Positions 1-6,052 of a DNA stretch of 6,052 nt are shown in pieces. Under the pieces are notes generated by a model. That model saw nothing but the letters and a program-made list of their open reading frames with translations, was not told the origin of the DNA and did not search any database. This stretch comes from Chromatiales bacterium (GTDB lineage Bacteria > Pseudomonadota > Gammaproteobacteria > Thiohalomonadales > Thiohalomonadaceae): the NCBI GenBank assembly GCA_029864785.1, contig JAOTST010000104.1:1-6052 (forward strand), given 5' to 3'. Numbering within the stretch: the first letter of the stretch is position 1; each line of letters opens with the position of its first letter. A program made the translations under genes and the position numbers.

Positions 1-167
1 AATATTACACGCCCTACATCAATGAGTTCATTTGAATATATATTGAGAACAGGTTATCTCCTTAGGCTGTCCTTCACACTGTAGTAGCCAAAGTTCCATC
101 TCCAATTAAACAGAATCAATATCAATCCAATAGATTCATTGATGACATTACGCTAATATTGAATCCA

Positions 168-185
168 TTGTTCATGTTGTTCATG
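168..185. repeat. Perfect tandem 9-bp direct repeat (2 copies)
   Basis: TTGTTCATG occurs twice back to back (168-176 and 177-185) without a mismatch, about 95 bp before the CBS protein's ATG. Short tandem repeats in a leader may be a binding site for a dimeric or cooperative regulator. With only two copies, slippage or chance is equally possible. Confidence 0.5.
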
Positions 186-225
186 CATAAAAAGTACTTA
201 GGTACCAGTAGATTAAAATTAGTGC

Positions 226-257
226 ATGATTAACCCCATGAGTAGCCTACTAATCAT
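226..257. promoter_or_regulatory. Nested inverted repeats ahead of the CBS gene (possible operator)
   Basis: ATGATTA (226-232) is the exact reverse complement of TAATCAT (251-257), with 18 bp between. Inside the spacer and overlapping the right arm is an 11-bp palindrome around position 246, AGTAG-C-CTACT (241-251). The pair sits 24-55 bp upstream of the ATG, where an operator or leader hairpin would act. Function is inferred from position and symmetry only. Confidence 0.25.
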
Positions 258-267
258 CAATAAAATT

Positions 268-271
268 GGAG
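268..271 (+). promoter_or_regulatory. Ribosome binding site that selects ATG 281
   Basis: GGAG lies 9 nt before the ATG at 281. An in-frame TTG at 266 would extend the protein by five residues, but it overlaps this Shine-Dalgarno and has no comparable site of its own. ATG 281 is therefore the likelier start. Confidence 0.65.
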
Positions 272-280
272 TTCGAGACG

Positions 281-865
281 ATGTCATCAAAATACCAAAG
301 TCTCTCATATATCAATATTGAGAGTGATACCACCTACCTGCGTCCTGCACAAAATTTTGTAGAGAACGTAACCGCAGAGAGCCCTGCCATTGATGTGATG
401 ACCGATTTTACGAAGGTGGCCGCGATCATCATGGGGCCCTGTAGCACGTTGGATGCTGCTGAAAAGCGAATGACTGCCAGTGGTGTTCGTCTACTTTTGG
501 TCGTTGATCAGTCGAACCACCTTTTAGGGCTCATTACCCTGACCGATCTGCAAGGCTCAAAGCCGATGAAGTATATGCAGGAGGCTGGGGGGACTCGTGA
601 AGATATCTTTTTAAGAGATATCATGACCAAGAGTAATCAAATCGATGCACTGCCTATGAAGGCGGTCGAGCTTTCGCGTGTGGGTGACATTATAGCAACC
701 ATGAAACAGTCAAATCGCCAACATGCATTAGTTGTCGATGATGAGAACAACCGCCAGGGAATTCGCGGCATATTCTCAACAAAGCAAATATCAATTCAGC
801 TTGGTCTTGACTACAAAACAAAAGAGACCCGCGAGATCCTCGCGGATTTAGAGGCTGTATTATAA
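281..865 (+). CDS. Two-CBS-domain protein of unknown role
   Basis: The product is a 194-residue soluble protein with no signal peptide or membrane segment. It is built around a tandem CBS pair (Bateman module): CBS1 at about residues 38-92 (DVMTDF, then LLLVVDQSNHLLGLITLTDL) and CBS2 at about 113-173 (DIMTK, then HALVVDDENN and GIRGIFSTKQIS). Each repeat ends in the usual strand-turn-strand of hydrophobic residues followed by a G-I-(I/F)-(S/T) motif. CBS pairs typically bind adenine nucleotides (AMP, ATP, SAM) and act as energy or ligand sensors. No catalytic or transporter domain is attached, so it would be a stand-alone sensor with an unknown partner. The first 37 residues and the charged C-terminal helix (about 178-194) are not recognisable. 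It points towards the yfaZ-like gene and is not in an operon with the glycolytic genes, so no function can be taken from context. Confidence 0.85.
   Translation: MSSKYQSLSYINIESDTTYLRPAQNFVENVTAESPAIDVMTDFTKVAAIIMGPCSTLDAAEKRMTASGVRLLLVVDQSNHLLGLITLTDLQGSKPMKYMQEAGGTREDIFLRDIMTKSNQIDALPMKAVELSRVGDIIATMKQSNRQHALVVDDENNRQGIRGIFSTKQISIQLGLDYKTKETREILADLEAVL
815..845 (-). terminator. Candidate terminator of the yfaZ-like gene, inside the CBS gene's 3' end
   Basis: CCGCGAG (829-835) and CTCGCGG (839-845) form a perfect 7-bp, GC-rich stem with a 3-nt loop. On the minus strand the stem is followed, after a few bases, by a T-rich run (TCTCTTTTGTTTT, about 827-815). It lies about 28 bp beyond the stop of the minus-strand gene and overlaps the last codons of the CBS gene. 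On the plus strand no U-run follows it, so it would work only for the minus-strand transcript. The U-run is interrupted, so strength is uncertain. Confidence 0.4.
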
Positions 866-872
866 AGCTGGA

Positions 873-1415
873 TTAAAAATCTAGTTTGATACCAATATGA
901 AAATTATTGTCAACGTTGACCGTTGATCCAGGAAATTTTATATCAATTTGGCGATGCCCAATATAGGCATATGCTTGAGGGATCACCTGATAATCTGCCC
1001 GAATCATAAAGTCGGTGATGCCATCACTATTACCAAATGTTGTAATATCTGGCGCAAAATAGAAGTGAGCACTTAGGCCAACTCTATTCATTGGTGAAAA
1101 TCTTGCCTTGCCACCCAGCGCAACCGCATTAATAGAGCTACCATTATAAAAGCGTCCGCCAAGACTGATATCAAAGGTTCCATTTTCACTCTGGTTTTTC
1201 CCAGCAACACTCAATCCAAGGTGGAGCAGAGGTCTTGTCGATTCTTTCATAAGAAATCCAGCTTCAACGCCCATGCCTTTAATCAGGATCGAGTCACCAT
1301 TAGTATAATTAAATCCCATAGCCTTATTATGCAAATCTAGCTCAATACTTTTCCCCCAGGAAGCAGCAGAAACCATTAACAGCACAAAAAATGACGGTAC
1401 GATATATCTCTTCAT
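873..1415 (-). CDS. YfaZ-family outer-membrane beta-barrel protein
   Basis: The 180-residue product begins with a signal peptide: positive MKR, a hydrophobic stretch through about residue 18, and a likely cleavage after SWG (residue 21). The rest is alternating short amphipathic strands rich in Gly, Asn and aromatic residues, ending in the barrel-type C-terminus IGIKLDF with a terminal Phe, as recognised by the Bam machinery. Length and the C-terminal half (HFYFAPD..., a turn, AYAYIGHRQIDIKF, then a final strand after DNN) resemble the YfaZ family as I remember it from enterobacteria; the molecular function of that family is not established. The start is supported by AGGGA 5 nt upstream. The gene converges on the CBS gene with 7 bp between stops. 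It lies downstream of the glycolytic cluster on the same strand but is cut off from it by a strong terminator, so it is probably transcribed on its own. It looks more AT-rich than the glycolytic genes. Other small barrel families remain possible. Confidence 0.75.
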   Translation of the reverse strand: MKRYIVPSFFVLLMVSAASWGKSIELDLHNKAMGFNYTNGDSILIKGMGVEAGFLMKESTRPLLHLGLSVAGKNQSENGTFDISLGGRFYNGSSINAVALGGKARFSPMNRVGLSAHFYFAPDITTFGNSDGITDFMIRADYQVIPQAYAYIGHRQIDIKFPGSTVNVDNNFHIGIKLDF

Positions 1416-1450
1416 AATAATCCCTAGATTACCTATATATTAATTTTGAA

Positions 1451-1485
1451 AGATGCATTGTATGCCATCTACAAGGTGCATTAAA
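1451..1485 (-). promoter_or_regulatory. Weak candidate promoter and overlapping palindrome ahead of the yfaZ-like gene
   Basis: On the minus strand TACAAT (1462-1457, five of six bases of the -10 consensus) is preceded at 17 bp by TTTAAT (1485-1480, three of six of the -35). The -10 sits in an imperfect inverted repeat, AGATGCAT / ATGCCATCT (1451-1458 and 1462-1470), which would suit an operator. The site is about 40-70 bp upstream of the start codon. The -35 is poor, so this is a suggestion only. Confidence 0.22.
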
Positions 1486-1609
1486 TGGTTCGATGTGAAC
1501 TATCGCAGAACCCCATATCAGCATACATTAAACAGCCTTACTTTAGCAGAATCTACTAATATCAGCACGATGCCCACCCTTATTTTGGAAGTTAGGCTTT
1601 CTTAAAGGC

Positions 1610-1640
1610 AAAAAAAACGGCCTCTACATCATAGAGGCCG
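1610..1640 (-). terminator. Rho-independent terminator of the glycolytic cluster
   Basis: CGGCCTCTA (1618-1626) and TAGAGGCCG (1632-1640) form a perfect 9-bp stem with a 5-nt loop. On the minus strand it is followed directly by eight T residues (1617-1610). It starts 21 bp after the fba stop codon. On the opposite strand no T-run follows, so it is one-directional. It marks fba as the last gene of the transcript. Confidence 0.93.
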
Positions 1641-1660
1641 CCCGTTTAGCGCATCAAAAA

Positions 1661-2725
1661 TTAGCTAATTTTTGGATCAAGCTCACCCGATGCATAACGC
1701 TGGAACATAGTCTCCAGAGAAACTGGCTTAATCTTAGATGCCATGCCCGCTGAACCAAAGACTTCATAACGCGCCTTACAGATGTCGCTCATCGCATTGG
1801 TCGCCTCTTTGAGGAACTTGCGAGGGTCAAAGTTGCTTGGTGCATCGGTCAGGTGACGGCGAACAGCACCGGTAGAGGCCATACGCAGGTCGGTATCGAT
1901 GTTAACTTTACGTACACCATTCTTGATGCCTTCAGCAATCTCTTCAACAGGTACGCCATAGGTTTGTCCCATGTCGCCACCGTAGTTGTTGATGATCTCC
2001 AGCCACTCCTGTGGAACAGAAGATGAACCGTGCATAACCAGGTGGGTATCGGGGATACGCTTATTGATTTCAACAATACGGTCGATACGCAGAACATCAC
2101 CGGTAGGCTGCTTGGTGAACTTGTAAGCACCATGTGAGGTACCTATGGCGATTGCTAAGGCATCAACGTGAGTCTTTTTAACAAAATCAGCAGCCTCATC
2201 GGGATCAGTCAGCATCTGATCCATATCCAGCTTACCCACTGCACCAACACCATCCTCTTCACCGGCCTCACCAGTCTCAAGTGAACCGAGACAACCGAGC
2301 TCACCTTCGACAGAGACACCGCCAGCATGAGCCATATCAACAACTGTACGAGTCACGTTTACGTTGTACTCATAAGATGAAGGCGTCTTAGCGTCTTCCA
2401 TCAATGAACCATCCATCATGACTGATGAGAAACCAGACTGGATTGAACGTAGGTTAACGGCTGCTGAAGAACCGTGATCCTGATGCATAACAACAGGAAT
2501 GTGCGGATACTGCTCAATTGCAGCAAGAATGAGGTGACGCAGGAATGCCTCACCGGCATAGTTGCGAGCACCAGCTGATCCCTGAAGGATAACTGGGCTG
2601 TCAACTGCATCCGCAGCTTGCATGATGGCGTGAACCTGCTCCATGTTATTAACGTTAAACGCGGGCAGACCGTAGCTATTCTCAGCTGCATGATCCAGAA
2701 GTTGGCGTAATGATACTAGTGCCAT
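1661..2725 (-). CDS. fba: Class II fructose-bisphosphate aldolase, Calvin-cycle subtype
   Basis: This zinc-dependent cytoplasmic aldolase joins dihydroxyacetone phosphate and glyceraldehyde 3-phosphate to fructose 1,6-bisphosphate, reversibly. The 354-residue chain is a full-length TIM barrel. Visible residues are the catalytic Asp83 and zinc ligand His84 in HQDHG, Glu142 in EGELG, zinc ligands His198 (GTSHGAYKF) and His232 (MHGSSS), and the substrate-binding loop NIDTD at 275-279. The acidic insert [15 protein letters not shown] at about 147-161 and the overall length fit the CbbA-like subtype, known from autotrophs and often also acting on sedoheptulose 1,7-bisphosphate; that activity is inferred. 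The start is well supported by AAGGAG 6 nt upstream (plus-strand 2732-2737). It is 66 AT-rich bp after pyk, is the last gene of the cluster, and is followed by a strong terminator. Nothing is missing or disrupted. Confidence 0.96.
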   Translation of the reverse strand: MALVSLRQLLDHAAENSYGLPAFNVNNMEQVHAIMQAADAVDSPVILQGSAGARNYAGEAFLRHLILAAIEQYPHIPVVMHQDHGSSAAVNLRSIQSGFSSVMMDGSLMEDAKTPSSYEYNVNVTRTVVDMAHAGGVSVEGELGCLGSLETGEAGEEDGVGAVGKLDMDQMLTDPDEAADFVKKTHVDALAIAIGTSHGAYKFTKQPTGDVLRIDRIVEINKRIPDTHLVMHGSSSVPQEWLEIINNYGGDMGQTYGVPVEEIAEGIKNGVRKVNIDTDLRMASTGAVRRHLTDAPSNFDPRKFLKEATNAMSDICKARYEVFGSAGMASKIKPVSLETMFQRYASGELDPKIS

Positions 2726-2791
2726 GATGAACTCCTTACTATATAAAATTTAAAAATAAATCGGTTTTATGTCTATCTATATAACTGTGAG

Positions 2792-4252
2792 TCAGCTCTC
2801 GCAGAAAGTTGCACTCTCAACTAGCTCACCCACTTTCACAATCTTCATCGCATTGGTTCCTCCATTGATACCCATTAAATCTCCCTTGGTAATAATCACC
2901 AAATCACCGTCGCGAACCGCACCACGGCGACGTAGCTCATCAATCGCCTCACGATTGAGCAGCGCATGGTCAGCTGTCATTGTCGAATCAAAACTCACAG
3001 GATAGACCCCACGATAGAGCGTCACCTTGCGACGAGTTCCAACATGACGAGTCATCGCATAGATCGGAATTCCAGAGCTAATGCGTGACATCCACAGCGC
3101 TGTTGATCCTGATTCGGTAAGTGATGCTATCGCCTTTACCTGTAGATGATTGGCCGAGTACATTGCAGCCATCGCAATCGCCTCATCAATATGAGCAAAT
3201 ACGGTGTTAATTCGATGATCAGAACGTTTCGCCACATTCTGTTTTTCTGCTTCAATGCAGACCCGATCCATCGCTGCAATCGCTTTATCAGGATACTTAC
3301 CCGCGGCAGTCTCAGCCGAGAGCATCACCGCATCGGTACCATCAAGTACCGCATTGGCTACATCAAAAACCTCGGCACGGGTCGGAATCTGATTCTCGAT
3401 CATCGACTCCATCATTTGTGTCGCCGTAATAACCACTCTATTAAGACTACGTGCACGTTGAATGAGGTGTTTCTGAACGGGAGGAAGCGCAGCATCACCG
3501 ATTTCAACCCCAAGATCTCCACGTGCCACCATAATGGCATCGGATGCTTCGATAATTTCATCGGCAACCTCTATCGCTTCCGCACGTTCGATCTTGGCAA
3601 TAATCCCGCCTTTGCCGCCGGCTGCTTGCAACAGTGCTCTTGCCTCATGAATATCATCTGCCGTGCGGGGGAATGAGACGGCTAAATAGTCCGCTTCCAT
3701 CTCTGCCGCTGTCTTAATATCTGCACGATCTTTCTCAGTCAGTGCTGGCGCAGAAAGCCCTCCACCCTGACGGTTAATACCCTTGCGATCAGAGAGAATC
3801 CCCCCAACCAAAACGCGACAGATCACTTCACTTCCCTGAACCTTATCAACCCAGAGCACCAGTCGGCCATCGTCAAGCATCAGCGTATCACCGCGCGAGA
3901 CATCATCAGCCAGAGCCTTGTAGGAGGTAGATACACGATGTTCATCCCCCGCATCAGCAGGATGATTGATGTCAAGAATAAAGGTATCGCCTTCTTTTAG
4001 ATCAACCTTGCCATTCTTAAACTTCTCAATACGAATTTTTGGACCTTGTAAATCTGCAAGAACACCAATCTGACGGCCATGTGCACGTGCACGATTACGC
4101 ACCTTCTCTGCACGATCCATGTGCTCTTCTGCAGTACCGTGAGAGAAATTGATTCGAACAACATCAACCCCTTCTTCAATAATCTTATCCAACATAATTG
4201 GATCGTCGGTTGCAGGCCCTAGTGTTGCGATAATTTTAGTGCGTCTTTGCAT
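2792..4252 (-). CDS. pyk: Pyruvate kinase, type II (PykA-like)
   Basis: The enzyme transfers phosphate from phosphoenolpyruvate to ADP, giving pyruvate and ATP, in the cytoplasm as a tetramer. The 486-residue chain has an A-domain start (TKIIATLGPAT, 5-15), substrate residues Arg33, Asn35 and Ser37 in RINFSHG, the B-domain lid (about 72-172), catalytic Lys220 with metal ligands Glu222 and Asp246 (MVARGDLGVE, 241-250), Thr278 in TATQMMESM, and the C-terminal regulatory domain from about 350. The sequence tracks E. coli PykA closer than PykF. At the site that sets potassium dependence it reads DLQGPK: Leu68 and Lys72 in place of the Thr and Glu of potassium-dependent enzymes, which predicts potassium independence. 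The ATG at 4252 is the only plausible start, since an in-frame stop lies 24 bp upstream with no other start codon between. It lacks a good Shine-Dalgarno: the nearest purine run (AAAGAGA) is about 17 nt away. It lies 49 bp after pgk. Confidence 0.97.
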   Translation of the reverse strand: MQRRTKIIATLGPATDDPIMLDKIIEEGVDVVRINFSHGTAEEHMDRAEKVRNRARAHGRQIGVLADLQGPKIRIEKFKNGKVDLKEGDTFILDINHPADAGDEHRVSTSYKALADDVSRGDTLMLDDGRLVLWVDKVQGSEVICRVLVGGILSDRKGINRQGGGLSAPALTEKDRADIKTAAEMEADYLAVSFPRTADDIHEARALLQAAGGKGGIIAKIERAEAIEVADEIIEASDAIMVARGDLGVEIGDAALPPVQKHLIQRARSLNRVVITATQMMESMIENQIPTRAEVFDVANAVLDGTDAVMLSAETAAGKYPDKAIAAMDRVCIEAEKQNVAKRSDHRINTVFAHIDEAIAMAAMYSANHLQVKAIASLTESGSTALWMSRISSGIPIYAMTRHVGTRRKVTLYRGVYPVSFDSTMTADHALLNREAIDELRRRGAVRDGDLVIITKGDLMGINGGTNAMKIVKVGELVESATFCES

Positions 4253-4286
4253 ATAGATTCGGCTTTTTATCTCTTTCTAGAAAACA

Positions 4287-4296
4287 GATTATAATC
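4287..4296 (-). promoter_or_regulatory. Possible internal -10 element (TATAAT) in a 10-bp palindrome between pgk and pyk
   Basis: GATTATAATC at 4287-4296 is a perfect palindrome 5 bp after the pgk stop. It contains TATAAT on the minus strand (4293-4288), a full match to the sigma-70 -10 consensus. Initiation there would give a pyk leader of about 30 nt. No acceptable -35 hexamer is found at 16-18 bp (the bases there read GAGCGT at 17 bp) and there is no TG extension, so an activator would be needed, or the match is chance in an AT-rich gap. Confidence 0.25.
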
Positions 4297-4301
4297 CTGG
4301 A

Positions 4302-5480
4302 TTACTTGGCACGCTCTTCCAACATGGCAACTGCGGGTAGTGTCTTACCTTCAAGATACTCAAGGAAGGCGCCACCGGCAGTAGAGATGTAAGAGACCTT
4401 GTCATAGAGGTCATACTTCTGAATAGCGGCAATTGTATCGCCACCACCAGCGAGCGAGAAACCATCTGAGTTAGCTATCGCCATAGAAACAGTCTTGGTA
4501 CCTTCACCAAACTGATCAAACTCAAATACGCCTACAGGGCCGTTCCAGACAATGGTACCGGCCTTGCTAATAATTTCAGCCAGCTCTTTGGCAGAGTCTG
4601 GACCAATATCAAAGATCATGTCGTCATCTTCAACATCGCCAGCCGCCTTAAGCGTTGCCTCTGCAGTCTCAGAGAACTCTTTGCCACAAACCACATCGGT
4701 CGCAATTGGGATGTTTGCTCCGCGGGCCTTCATCTTTTCAACGAGGGCCTTGGCAGTATCAACCAGATCATCTTCACAGAGAGACTTACCGACATTGTGA
4801 CCCATTGCTTTAAGGAAGGTATTGGCGATACCTCCACCAACAACCAGTTGGTCAACCTTCTCAGAAAGAGCCTCAAGCACAGTCAGCTTGGTAGAAACTT
4901 TTGAACCACCCACAATAGCCACCATCGGGCGTGCCGGATTGGCTAGCGCCTTGGCTAGACTGTCCAGCTCATTGGCCAGTAGCAGACCGGCACAGGCAGT
5001 AGGAGCAAATTTGCCTGCACCGTGAGTAGAGGCCTGGGCGCGATGCGCTGTACCGAAGGCATCCATGACGAATACATCACAAAGAGCGGCGTACTTCTTG
5101 GCTAGCTCTTCGTTGTCTTTCTTCTCGCCAGCGTTGAAGCGAACATTCTCAAGCAGAACCACTTCACCTTCAGCAACCTCAAAACCACCATCGACATAAT
5201 CTTTGATCAGGCGAATCTCTTTACCCAACTTTGCCGACATATCTTCAGCAATAGGCTGCATAGAGTTCTCAGCGTCAACCTCACCCTCGGTAGGACGACC
5301 ACGGTGAGAGAAGACCATAACCTTGGCGCCCGCTTTAATGCAGTGCTCAATAGAGGGCATAGATGCGCTGATACGTGCATCTGAAGTTACTTTGCCATCT
5401 TTAACAGGTACGTTGAGGTCTGCACGAATCAGTACGCGCTTACCGGCAAGGTCAAGATCAGTCAGCTTGATGAAAGACAT
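4302..5480 (-). CDS. pgk: Phosphoglycerate kinase
   Basis: Monomeric cytoplasmic kinase that interconverts 1,3-bisphosphoglycerate + ADP and 3-phosphoglycerate + ATP; it runs towards bisphosphoglycerate in carbon fixation and gluconeogenesis. The 392-residue chain has usual bacterial length and both lobes. The N-lobe shows RADLNVP (19-25), SHRGRP (58-63), Arg114 in ENVRF and Arg147 in AHRAQAS, all in the 3-phosphoglycerate site. The C-lobe shows the nucleotide-binding GGSKVSTK (191-198), GPVGVFE (314-320), GGGDT (345-349) and [13 protein letters not shown] (366-378). The start is supported by AGGAG 7 nt upstream (plus-strand 5488-5492). It is second in the visible order, separated from gap by an unusually long 243-bp spacer with several hairpins and from pyk by 49 bp. 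No anomaly is seen in the protein. Confidence 0.97.
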   Translation of the reverse strand: MSFIKLTDLDLAGKRVLIRADLNVPVKDGKVTSDARISASMPSIEHCIKAGAKVMVFSHRGRPTEGEVDAENSMQPIAEDMSAKLGKEIRLIKDYVDGGFEVAEGEVVLLENVRFNAGEKKDNEELAKKYAALCDVFVMDAFGTAHRAQASTHGAGKFAPTACAGLLLANELDSLAKALANPARPMVAIVGGSKVSTKLTVLEALSEKVDQLVVGGGIANTFLKAMGHNVGKSLCEDDLVDTAKALVEKMKARGANIPIATDVVCGKEFSETAEATLKAAGDVEDDDMIFDIGPDSAKELAEIISKAGTIVWNGPVGVFEFDQFGEGTKTVSMAIANSDGFSLAGGGDTIAAIQKYDLYDKVSYISTAGGAFLEYLEGKTLPAVAMLEERAK

Positions 5481-5518
5481 GGTGAAACTCCTAAAAATTT
5501 TCTAAAACTTTAAAAACG

Positions 5519-5559
5519 ATTTGCCAAACCATCTAATAAGAAACTTTGGCAAATGGTTT
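5519..5559 (-). promoter_or_regulatory. Two mutually exclusive stem-loops before pgk (possible attenuator or partial terminator)
   Basis: Stem A pairs 5519-5528 with 5545-5554 (ATTTGCCAAA / TTTGGCAAAT, perfect 10 bp, 16-nt loop). On the minus-strand transcript it is followed after two bases by UUUUU and then AAAGUUUU, like a weak intrinsic terminator. Stem B pairs 5526-5532 with 5553-5559 (AAACCAT / ATGGTTT, perfect 7 bp) and uses bases of both arms of stem A, so only one can form. The site ends 38 bp before the pgk start. A role in setting pgk relative to gap is inferred; stem A is only 40% GC. Confidence 0.4.
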
Positions 5560-5569
5560 TAGAAATTGA

Positions 5570-5590
5570 GAGGTGAGCAAACCTCACCTC
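5570..5590. repeat. 8-bp GC-rich hairpin in the gap-pgk spacer
   Basis: GAGGTGAG (5570-5577) and CTCACCTC (5583-5590) are perfect reverse complements with a 5-nt loop. No U-run follows closely on either strand, so it is not a classical terminator. It may be an RNA-processing or stabilising stem at the 3' end of the gap message. Confidence 0.45.
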
Positions 5591-5603
5591 CCAAATCTAA
5601 ACC

Positions 5604-6052
<449 letters not shown>

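Larger units (their letters stand above)
1..280. other. AT-rich upstream region of the CBS gene, no convincing gene
   Basis: No coding region of useful length is visible. One plus-strand frame is open from base 1 to a TAG at 82-84 (27 codons); it could be the tail of a gene starting outside the window, but its residues match nothing I recognise and it may be chance. The region contains a tandem 9-bp repeat, an inverted repeat ahead of the CBS start, and small GTAC palindromes (AAGTACTT at 192-199, GGTACC at 201-206). I could not find a -35/-10 pair with good hexamers and spacing, so the CBS promoter is unassigned. Confidence 0.6.

Noticed and set aside
266..280. TTG at 266 as the start of the CBS protein
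   Set aside because: The TTG overlaps the GGAG that is well placed for the ATG at 281, and nothing recognisable is gained by the five extra residues.
909..920. 12-bp perfect palindrome GTCAACGTTGAC
   Set aside because: It is inside the yfaZ-like coding region (codons for a VNVDN stretch), has no loop or T-run, and is explained by coding sequence plus chance.
1849..2691. Two 91-94-codon frames on the minus strand within fba
   Set aside because: They are out-of-frame shadows of the aldolase, whose active-site motifs are continuous through the whole stretch.
3146..3676. 176-codon open frame on the plus strand opposite pyk
   Set aside because: It lies entirely antisense to a conserved pyruvate kinase, has no ribosome binding site that I can see, and its residue composition (many Arg, His, Cys, Asn) is that of a mirrored coding strand.
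4552..5505. Plus-strand frames of 60-82 codons opposite pgk
   Set aside because: They are low-complexity Ser/Ala/Leu-rich antisense readings of a conserved gene, without start signals.
5499..5527. TTGGCA, 17 bp, TAGAAA on the minus strand as a pgk promoter
   Set aside because: The -10 match is only four of six, and transcription would start at about 5491, on the Shine-Dalgarno itself, leaving no usable leader.

Overview
The window looks like a piece of a gammaproteobacterial chromosome of moderate GC. It carries most of a lower-glycolysis / Calvin-cycle gene cluster on the minus strand, next to two unrelated genes that converge on each other. The cluster is transcribed gap -> pgk -> pyk -> fba, from the right edge leftwards. 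This order, a type II (PykA-like) pyruvate kinase and a 354-residue class II aldolase of the Calvin-cycle (CbbA-like) subtype are typical of autotrophic or formerly autotrophic Gammaproteobacteria, such as sulfur oxidisers. In those genomes a transketolase gene often precedes gap, but that would lie outside this window. The taxonomic placement is inference from family resemblance; no marker gene is present.

Layout, left to right. Positions 1-280 are an AT-rich leader with a perfect tandem 9-bp repeat and small inverted repeats. At 281-865 (+) is a 194-residue protein with two CBS domains. At 873-1415 (-) is a 180-residue secreted outer-membrane beta-barrel protein of the YfaZ type. The two genes converge with only 7 bp between their stop codons, and a hairpin followed by a T-rich run, inside the 3' end of the CBS gene, could terminate the yfaZ-like transcript. 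Positions 1416-1660 hold that gene's upstream region and the strong rho-independent terminator of the glycolytic cluster (1610-1640). Then come fba (1661-2725), pyk (2792-4252), pgk (4302-5480) and the C-terminal third of gap (5724-6052, cut by the window edge), all on the minus strand.

Together the four enzymes interconvert fructose 1,6-bisphosphate / triose phosphates and pyruvate. gap and pgk run between glyceraldehyde-3-phosphate and 3-phosphoglycerate in either direction, fba joins the two trioses (and, in the Calvin subtype, probably also makes sedoheptulose 1,7-bisphosphate), and pyk drains phosphoenolpyruvate to pyruvate.

The least ordinary part is the 243-bp gap-pgk spacer. It holds a 126-bp, nearly full-length imperfect inverted repeat starting at the gap stop codon, which looks like a dispersed REP/MITE-type element. 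After it come an 8-bp hairpin and a pair of mutually exclusive stem-loops, one followed by a short U-run, just ahead of pgk. I see no new defence, mobile or enzymatic system here; the novelty is confined to this spacer architecture and some smaller regulatory candidates.
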